Made by a program: the position numbers and the translations under genes. The notes beneath the pieces were generated by a model. The model searched no databases and was not told the origin of the DNA. It saw nothing but the letters and a program-made list of their open reading frames with translations. A stretch of 10,319 bases of DNA from NCBI GenBank assembly GCA_900321515.1, contig ONWI01000153.1:1-10319 (forward strand). The letters run 5' to 3'. Shown here one piece after another: positions 5,384-10,319 of the stretch (positions are counted from its first letter, which is position 1; the number at the start of each line of letters is the position of its first letter). This DNA comes from an uncultured Eubacteriales bacterium. GTDB taxonomy: Bacteria > Bacillota > Clostridia > Oscillospirales > Acutalibacteraceae.

Positions 5384-8300
5384 ATGCTGTGTAAACTCAA
5401 AAAGAAATGCTTATGCATTGGTCTTACGCTGGCGCTTTGCCTTTCTGCGGCAACTATCTGCGGAGGAAACGGTTTCAATACCGTAAATGCGGCTTCCGAT
5501 CAGCGTGCCGCTGCTGTTGACACGTCAGGCAAGGGAGACGGTTATTCCGCTGTGCTCTACGATAACACCAACGGACTGCCGACCTCCGAAGCAAATGCCG
5601 TCATCGAGACTCCGGACGGTTTTATATGGATCGGCAGCTACAGCGGACTTGCCCGTTACGACGGAAAGAGCTTTGAGCATGTTGACTCTACCACGGGCAT
5701 ATCCAGCGTTGTAAGCCTGTTTGTAGACAGCAGGGAAAGACTCTGGGTAGGAACCAATGACAACGGATTCGCCATCATGGAAAAGGATAGCTTCAAGCTG
5801 TTCAATTACAAGAGCGGTCTGACTTCCTCCTCTGTCCGCGCAATAGCGGAGGACTCTGACGGAACCGTCTATGTCGGCACAACCCGCGGAATTGCTAAAG
5901 TAGACACCGAAGACAATCTCAGGCTGCTTGACGACGAAAAAATCAATAACGAATACATCCGCATATTGGAAATGGGTGCAGACGGCATCATTTACGGTCT
6001 GACCAACAACGGCGCTGTTTTCACCATGAAGGACGGCAAGATCAACGCATTCCATACTCCCGAAGATATCGAAATTGCCAATATCCACACGCTCCTGCCT
6101 GATACTGCAAATCCCGGTTTTGCATATGTAGGCACTTCGCAAAGCACCGTTTACCACCTCGACCTTACAGATAAGCCTAAGACCTCCAAGACCTTCGATA
6201 TCTCGCCTATTGACTATGTGAATTCCATAAAGCGCGTAGGCGATCTGCTCTGGGTCTGCGCCGACAACGGCATATGCATCATTTCCGGCGATAAAGTAAT
6301 AAGGCTCTCGAATCTGCCTGTAAACAGTTCTGTTGAATGTGCCATCACCGACTATCAGGGCAATATCTGGGTCGCGTCCTCCAAGCAGGGCGTAATGAAG
6401 ATCGTGCCCAATCAGTTCTCCGACATATTTGAGAAATACAGTCTCTCCGAAACAGTTGTAAATGCTGCTTGCATGTACGATGACATGCTCTTCATTGGCG
6501 GCAAGAACAGCGGACTTTCGGTTATAGGCAGCAGCGGAGAATTAAGCAGCCTTCCCCTGACCAAGGCAGAGACCGCTTCCGGCAAAAGCATCGGAGCAAG
6601 CGATCTGATTGAATTGCTCAAAGGGTGCAGAACCAGATCAATTATCCGCGACAGCAAGAACCGCCTCTGGATATCCACATTCGGCGAGAACGCGCTGCTC
6701 AGATACGACAACGGTTCGGTCACAAGATTCTCCCCCGAGGACGGACTCCCCTCCGACCGCGTCAGAACGGTCATCGAACTGAAGGACGGCAGATTGGCCG
6801 CGGCATGCACAGGCGGTATTGCTATTATTGACGGCAACGAGATCACAGAAGTCTACGGCGAGGAACAGGGAATATCCAACACAGAGATTCTCACCATAGC
6901 CCAAGGATTGACAGGCGACATCATCGTCGGCACGGACGGCGGCGGAATCTATGTAATCAATAACGGAAAAGCCGTTAACATAGGTCTGGGTTCCGGTCTG
7001 ACCTCCGAAGTTGTAATGCGCATAAAGAAAGACATATCCAAGGATATCTTCTGGATAGTTACAAGCAACTCCATATGTTATCTTGACGATAATTATCAGA
7101 TTACAACAATAGAAAAATTCCCCTACTCCAACAACTTTGACTTATATCAGAACAGTAAGGGAGAACTTTGGATTCTCAGCAGCAACGGAATGTATGTGGT
7201 CTCCGCCGATGAAATGATAAAAAATGAGGAAATCAATCCTGTTCACTACGGCAGAGACAACGGTCTTTCCTGCATACCGACCGCGAACGCCTACAGCGAT
7301 CTTACCGATTCCGGCGATCTGTATGTAGCCGGAACGACAGGCGTTGCCAAGGTGAATATTGAAAAGCCCTTTGAGAACCAAAGCGAAGTCAAGCTCTCCG
7401 TACCGTGCGTTGAAGCCGACGGCAACCGGATTTTCTTTGACGAAAACGGAAAGGTTATGATCCCCGCGTCCACCAGGAAGCTGACAATATACAGCTACGC
7501 TTTCAATTATTCACTTGTCAATCCGGACGTCACCTACTGTCTTGAAGGCTTCGACCACAATAACACAACGGTTAAACGCAGCGAGCTTACTCCGATCAAC
7601 TACACCAATCTCAGCGGCGGCGAATACAAGTTCGTAATCCGTGTGGGCAATTCTCAGGATGTTACAATGCGTATTGTCAAGGAAAAGGCAATGTATGAGC
7701 TGACGTGGTTCAGAATTGCCAGCGTCGGTATGGGACTGCTTTTCCTGATGGTCATTGTCCTTGCATACAACCGCAGCAAGGCAAAGAAATTCCTCAAGAA
7801 GGAAAAGGAGCAGAAGCAGCTTATCCGTGAAATAGTCGAAGCATTCGCTAAAGTCATAGATATGAAGGATAAGTACACCAACGGTCATTCATCAAGAGTC
7901 GCTGAATACACCGTGATGCTTGCCAAAGAACTGGGCTACGACGATGAAACCATCGAGACATACTATAACATCGCCCTGCTTCACGATATAGGCAAGGTCG
8001 GCATTCCGCCCGAGGTGCTCAACAAGCCCGGCAAGCTCACCGACGAAGAATTCAAGACCATCAAGTCTCACGCCGCTCTTGGCTACGACACCCTCAAGGG
8101 AATCAGCATCATGCCCGAGCTCGCCATAGGCGCAGGATCTCACCACGAGCGTCCCGACGGCAGAGGCTATCCAAAGGGACTCAAAGGCGACGAGATACCG
8201 CGCGTGGCTCAGATCATCGCCGTCGCCGATACCTTCGACGCGATGTATTCGAACCGCCCCTACCGCAAGCGCATGAACTTTGATAAAGCCGTTTCCATTA

Positions 8301-8476
8301 TCAAGGAAGTCCGCGGCACCCAGCTTCAGAGCGACGTCGTTGACGCTTTCCTCCGCCTAGTGGATAAAGGCAAGTTCCGCGCTCCCGACGATTTCGGCGG
8401 CGGCACAACCGAGGATATCAACAACATCCATAAGAAGCAGAACCAGGATCAAATGAACGGACAAAGCAAGTATTAA
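5384..8476 (+). CDS. Membrane sensor: double beta-propeller, Y_Y_Y domain, HD-GYP phosphodiesterase
   Basis: A 1030-residue membrane protein likely to hydrolyse cyclic di-GMP in response to an external signal. A signal peptide covers about 1-36 (basic start, hydrophobic core, VNA before AS). Two-component-regulator propeller repeats then run from about 63 to 657. By eye I count 14 blades, enough for two seven-bladed propellers, with motifs such as GFIWIGSYSGLARYDG (79-94) and GTVYVGTTRGIAKVD. A Y_Y_Y-type Ig-like domain (about 698-765), one membrane helix (about 773-795) and a basic, helical linker (to about 820) follow. The HD-GYP domain (about 820-995) has H835, the HD pair H867/D868 with K871 in LLHDIGKVGIP, HHERPDGRGYP (920-930) and D949 in VADTFDAMYSNRPYRK. 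An AGAGGAGAG site precedes the ATG and a strong terminator follows, so it is monocistronic. Family and topology are clear; ligand and activity are inferred. Confidence 0.93.
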   Translation: MLCKLKKKCLCIGLTLALCLSAATICGGNGFNTVNAASDQRAAAVDTSGKGDGYSAVLYDNTNGLPTSEANAVIETPDGFIWIGSYSGLARYDGKSFEHVDSTTGISSVVSLFVDSRERLWVGTNDNGFAIMEKDSFKLFNYKSGLTSSSVRAIAEDSDGTVYVGTTRGIAKVDTEDNLRLLDDEKINNEYIRILEMGADGIIYGLTNNGAVFTMKDGKINAFHTPEDIEIANIHTLLPDTANPGFAYVGTSQSTVYHLDLTDKPKTSKTFDISPIDYVNSIKRVGDLLWVCADNGICIISGDKVIRLSNLPVNSSVECAITDYQGNIWVASSKQGVMKIVPNQFSDIFEKYSLSETVVNAACMYDDMLFIGGKNSGLSVIGSSGELSSLPLTKAETASGKSIGASDLIELLKGCRTRSIIRDSKNRLWISTFGENALLRYDNGSVTRFSPEDGLPSDRVRTVIELKDGRLAAACTGGIAIIDGNEITEVYGEEQGISNTEILTIAQGLTGDIIVGTDGGGIYVINNGKAVNIGLGSGLTSEVVMRIKKDISKDIFWIVTSNSICYLDDNYQITTIEKFPYSNNFDLYQNSKGELWILSSNGMYVVSADEMIKNEEINPVHYGRDNGLSCIPTANAYSDLTDSGDLYVAGTTGVAKVNIEKPFENQSEVKLSVPCVEADGNRIFFDENGKVMIPASTRKLTIYSYAFNYSLVNPDVTYCLEGFDHNNTTVKRSELTPINYTNLSGGEYKFVIRVGNSQDVTMRIVKEKAMYELTWFRIASVGMGLLFLMVIVLAYNRSKAKKFLKKEKEQKQLIREIVEAFAKVIDMKDKYTNGHSSRVAEYTVMLAKELGYDDETIETYYNIALLHDIGKVGIPPEVLNKPGKLTDEEFKTIKSHAALGYDTLKGISIMPELAIGAGSHHERPDGRGYPKGLKGDEIPRVAQIIAVADTFDAMYSNRPYRKRMNFDKAVSIIKEVRGTQLQSDVVDAFLRLVDKGKFRAPDDFGGGTTEDINNIHKKQNQDQMNGQSKY

Positions 8477-8481
8477 ATGAA

Positions 8482-8499
8482 TGCCGGATATGTCCGGCA
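8482..8499 (+). other. Small hairpin after the HD-GYP gene stop
   Basis: TGCCGGA and TCCGGCA form a 7-bp perfect stem over TATG, starting 6 nt past the stop codon. No T-run follows. It could protect the mRNA 3' end or assist the stronger terminator about 16 nt further on. Confidence 0.45.
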
Positions 8500-8514
8500 A
8501 ATCAAACAACTGAC

Positions 8515-8559
8515 AGGCAGCCCCGTCTCAGGCAATAAGCTGAGCGGGGCTGCCTTTTT
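8515..8559 (+). terminator. Intrinsic terminator of the propeller-HD-GYP gene
   Basis: Arms AGGCAGCCCCG (8515-8525) and CGGGGCTGCCT (8545-8555) pair perfectly, an inner CTCAG / CTGAG extends the stem, and TTTTT follows at 8555-8559. This is a textbook rho-independent terminator. Confidence 0.93.
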
Positions 8560-8720
8560 CGCTGTGCTGAACATCGTATAAGAGCCGATTCGTGTCGATT
8601 TTCGCGGCGTGAAACCGGCGGGAAAGCCAGTAATGGAGATTTCCTAAATAAAAACAAAAATGCCGGAAAAACCGTGTAAAAAGTTTGTTAATTCAGCCTA
8701 TGTAAATTTTCAGATAAAGA
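8560..8720. other. Intergenic stretch with no assigned function
   Basis: Between the HD-GYP terminator and the CarD promoter I see no ORF with a start and ribosome binding site, no recognisable riboswitch core and no repeat. The first half is moderately GC-rich (8580-8640) and the rest is A/T-rich. Confidence 0.5.
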
Positions 8721-8729
8721 TGTTATAAT
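8721..8729 (+). promoter_or_regulatory. Extended -10 promoter of the CarD-family gene
   Basis: TGT followed by a perfect TATAAT (8724-8729) forms an extended -10 element; the -35 region (TGTAAA at 8701-8706, 17-nt spacer) is poor. The predicted start near 8736 gives a leader of about 67 nt, which contains a small TGGGG / CCCCA hairpin (8757-8773). Confidence 0.6.
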
Positions 8730-8802
8730 TATATTGTTCATAATTAGATTGTTATATGGGGAAAAATGCCCCAAAAACTATTTGGTCGAGGTGATCTTAA
8801 TT

Positions 8803-9309
8803 ATGCTGAACATAGGCGATACTGTGGTTTTCGGGACGGAAGGAATTTTTACCATCGAAGAGACAACACAAAAGATGATCTGCGGCAAAAAGACAGATTA
8901 TTATGTTCTTAAATCAACGAGCAAGGATAATTCTGTGGTATATCTGCCGATGAACAATCAGATGTTGTTGGAAAAGGCAAAGCCTTTGGTAACCAAGGAA
9001 GAGATCGGACGGCTGATCGAAAACATTCCCAATTCAGAGGATTGCTGGGTGGACGATCATAAGCAGCGCAAGGAGCGGTTCAACAAAATACTGCAAAGCG
9101 GCGACAGGCAAGGCATAATAGCTCTCGCCGATACCATACATAACAAGCAGAAAGCTCAACTCGCGGCACACAAGAAGCTCAACGCGTCTGATGAACGCAT
9201 ACTTCGCGAAGCCGAGCGCATTATAAGTCTGGAATTCGCCTTTGTACTTAACATTGCCCCTGAAGAGGTCAAGGAGTACATAAAAAACCGTATAAGCGTT
9301 TCAGCGTAA
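8803..9309 (+). CDS. CarD-family transcription regulator
   Basis: A 168-residue CarD/CdnL-family protein. These bind the RNA polymerase beta subunit through an N-terminal Tudor-like domain and stabilise open promoter complexes, often at rRNA and other housekeeping promoters. The N-terminal domain shows the family pattern MLNIGDTVVFGTEGIFTIEE and later YLPMNNQ (about 1-55). The C-terminal part (about 64-165) is helical and includes W82 in DCWVDDHKQRKERF, a plausible counterpart of the Trp that contacts the upstream edge of the -10 element, and LREAERIISLEFAFVLN. The start at 8803 is chosen because GAGGTGAT lies 7 nt before it and the protein then begins exactly with the family's usual N-terminus; an in-frame codon at 8734 would lie at or before the predicted transcription start. 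It is a single-gene unit with its own promoter and terminator. Which promoters it controls cannot be read from sequence. Confidence 0.9.
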   Translation: MLNIGDTVVFGTEGIFTIEETTQKMICGKKTDYYVLKSTSKDNSVVYLPMNNQMLLEKAKPLVTKEEIGRLIENIPNSEDCWVDDHKQRKERFNKILQSGDRQGIIALADTIHNKQKAQLAAHKKLNASDERILREAERIISLEFAFVLNIAPEEVKEYIKNRISVSA

Positions 9310-9336
9310 GCTGTCAGAGCCTGCTGACGTAATGAC

Positions 9337-9387
9337 AAAACGGGCATAAGGACACTTTCACGCTGAAGTCCTTTGCCCGTTTTTGTT
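9337..9387 (+). terminator. Intrinsic terminator of the CarD-family gene
   Basis: Arms 9340-9353 and 9368-9380 (ACGGGCA-T-AAGGAC / GTCCTTTGCCCGT) form a 13-bp stem with one bulged T. Flanking AAAA and TTTTT extend it, so termination could occur in both directions. Confidence 0.92.
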
Positions 9388-9406
9388 ATTTATCCCCGAG
9401 ATACGC

Positions 9407-9415
9407 TGATAAAAT
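9407..9415 (+). promoter_or_regulatory. Weak candidate promoter for the SdpI-family gene
   Basis: TGA followed by TAAAAT (9410-9415) resembles an extended -10. No well-spaced -35 is visible; the nearest TTGTTA lies 21 nt upstream, inside the preceding terminator tail. Confidence 0.3.
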
Positions 9416-9447
9416 CTATTTACAAAATACAGACAGGGAGGTAACAC

Positions 9448-10134
9448 ATGAAAGTAATCAAAGGAATATTAGCGCTGCTTCCGCTGGTGATCACGGCGGC
9501 AGTGCTCCCAATCATGCCCGAGCAGGTTCCGATGCACTACAACATAGAGGGCGCGGTTGACCGCATGGGCAGCAGATATGAATTGCTGCTATTGCCGGTG
9601 CTGGTCCTTCTGGTCGTCGCGGTCAGTGAACTGGCAGCCGGACATTACGCCAGGCGCGCGGAAGGTCCCGAAGACGACAAGGACGTAAAAGCCGCGAGAA
9701 TCAACGCGAAAACCATGCATATCATTTCGTATGCACTTCCGGTTTTTTTCGGAGTGATGCAGGTCTGCGTCCTTTACATGACCTACCGCAACTCAATGGC
9801 GGATAATAAAGAGGTCAATTCCGAAATGATTGTCAGGGTTACCCACATCTGTTTAGGAATCATGTTCGCGGTGTTCGGGTATTATATGCCTAAGACGGAA
9901 AGAAACAACATGTTCGGCTTCCGCACGAAATGGAGTATGTATAACGACAACACATGGCACAGATGCAACAAGCTTGGCGGCATCATCTTTATCATAGTCG
10001 GTCTGTTGCTGATAATAACCGCAGCGGTTTTACCTGCCAATGCGATTACGTTTACTATGCTCGGCTATCTGCTGATAGCTACGGTAATCCTGATCGTTTA
10101 TTCTCGCAAGGTCTACAAAGAAGAAATCCGATAA
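9448..10134 (+). CDS. SdpI-family membrane protein (DUF1648 plus SdpI domain)
   Basis: A 228-residue polytopic membrane protein. The N-terminal DUF1648-type segment contains LPIMPEQVPMHYNIEGAVDR (20-39) after the first membrane helix. The C-terminal SdpI domain contains ERNNMFGFRTKWSMYNDNTW (151-170) followed by HRCNKLGG. About six hydrophobic segments are visible, near 5-22, 47-65, 92-112, 129-147, 177-195 and 199-219. In Bacillus subtilis, SdpI confers immunity to the SdpC toxin and acts as a membrane signal receptor. Here no sdpA, sdpB or sdpC-like gene and no ArsR-type SdpR repressor is in the window, so this is an orphan whose role is uncertain. GGGAGG lies 6 nt before the ATG. A terminator follows within about 10 nt of the stop. 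Confidence 0.9.
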   Translation: MKVIKGILALLPLVITAAVLPIMPEQVPMHYNIEGAVDRMGSRYELLLLPVLVLLVVAVSELAAGHYARRAEGPEDDKDVKAARINAKTMHIISYALPVFFGVMQVCVLYMTYRNSMADNKEVNSEMIVRVTHICLGIMFAVFGYYMPKTERNNMFGFRTKWSMYNDNTWHRCNKLGGIIFIIVGLLLIITAAVLPANAITFTMLGYLLIATVILIVYSRKVYKEEIR

Positions 10135-10138
10135 CGCA

Positions 10139-10188
10139 CAAAAAAGCGGCTCTCCGGTCATTTCCGACACGAAGAGCCGCGATTTTTT
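10139..10188. terminator. Bidirectional terminator shared by the SdpI-family gene and rpmE
   Basis: Arms GCGGCTCT (10146-10153) and AGAGCCGC (10173-10180) form an 8-bp GC-rich stem over a 19-nt loop. It is flanked by an A-run on the left (10140-10145) and six Ts on the right (10183-10188), so it has a U-tract on both strands between two convergent genes. Confidence 0.88.
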
Positions 10189-10233
10189 ACGAAGAACAGG
10201 GATCATCGGACTGATCAAAAATCGCTTGCCTGA

Positions 10234-10319
10234 TTACTTAAGACCAAAGCGCTTCTTGAATCTGTCAACACGTCCGCCTGTATCAACCAACTTCTGCTTG
10301 CCCGTAAAGAACGGATGAC
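10234..10319 (-). CDS. rpmE: Ribosomal protein L31, C-terminal part (cut by window edge)
   Basis: Large-subunit ribosomal protein L31. The 27 visible codons before TAA (10234-10236) encode HPFFTGKQKLVDTGGRVDRF followed by KKRFGLK, the highly conserved L31 C-terminus. The start, and any N-terminal Cys residues that would tell the zinc-binding form from the zinc-free form, are outside the window. Transcription probably ends at the shared terminator about 50 nt downstream. Confidence 0.93.
   Translation of the reverse strand, partial: HPFFTGKQKLVDTGGRVDRFKKRFGLK

Noticed and set aside
5525..6157. Minus-strand ORF of 210 codons inside the sensor gene
   Set aside because: The opposite strand encodes clear propeller repeats with a strong promoter and ribosome binding site; this ORF is a shadow.
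8580..8660. Possible riboswitch ahead of the CarD gene (GAAACCGGCGGGAAAGCCAG-like stretch)
   Set aside because: The stretch superficially recalls riboswitch cores, but the conserved elements of cobalamin, c-di-GMP-I and TPP classes are not all present, and it lies upstream of the likely transcription start near 8736.
1..10319. CRISPR array, tRNA, rRNA or insertion sequence
   Set aside because: I looked for regularly spaced direct repeats, tRNA-like cloverleaf arms, rRNA segments, and transposase motifs with terminal inverted repeats and found none.

Overview
The window looks like a chromosomal segment of a low- to mid-GC Gram-positive anaerobe, most likely class Clostridia (Ruminococcaceae/Oscillospirales-like). 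The evidence is strong AGGAGG-type ribosome binding sites, TTGaat/TATAAT-type promoters in AT-rich spacers, and Firmicutes-type families (DegV, TM2 with DUF2752, a YwdH-like aldehyde dehydrogenase, SdpI, CarD). Placement below class is inference. Two ribosomal protein genes are cut by the edges: the start of rpsJ (S10, minus strand) at the left and the end of rpmE (L31, minus strand) at the right.

Left part (1-1623, all minus strand). rpsJ is preceded by an unusually long interval of about 430 nt from the nearest convincing promoter (562-590). That interval holds an unrecognised ORF of about 97 codons and some GC-rich hairpins. Upstream lies a two-gene operon with its own promoter, encoding a small DUF2752 membrane protein (with a CPxCG-like motif) and a TM2-domain protein.

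Middle (1660-5043). A plus-strand degV gene (fatty-acid-binding family) runs tail to tail, with only 5 nt between stops, against a minus-strand pair: a class 3-like aldehyde dehydrogenase followed 29 nt later by an RluA-family pseudouridine synthase. A 392-nt AT-rich divergent region then separates the dehydrogenase from the largest gene. It carries a near-perfect 38-nt palindrome and promoter elements in both directions.

Right part (5296-10319). A 1030-residue membrane sensor has a signal peptide, about 14 propeller repeats, a Y_Y_Y domain, one membrane span and a cytoplasmic HD-GYP domain with an intact catalytic signature. It ends at a strong terminator. Next come a CarD-family regulator of RNA polymerase and an SdpI-family membrane protein, each a single-gene unit followed by a terminator. 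The last terminator works in both directions and is shared with rpmE.

The most striking item is the sensor. It joins an extracellular sensing module of the kind found in Bacteroidetes hybrid two-component systems to a cyclic-di-GMP phosphodiesterase instead of a kinase. No CRISPR array, tRNA, rRNA, transposase or clear mobile element is visible, and I do not see a clear-cut new multigene system. Second-tier leads are the rpsJ leader with its orphan ORF and the palindrome ahead of the aldehyde dehydrogenase.
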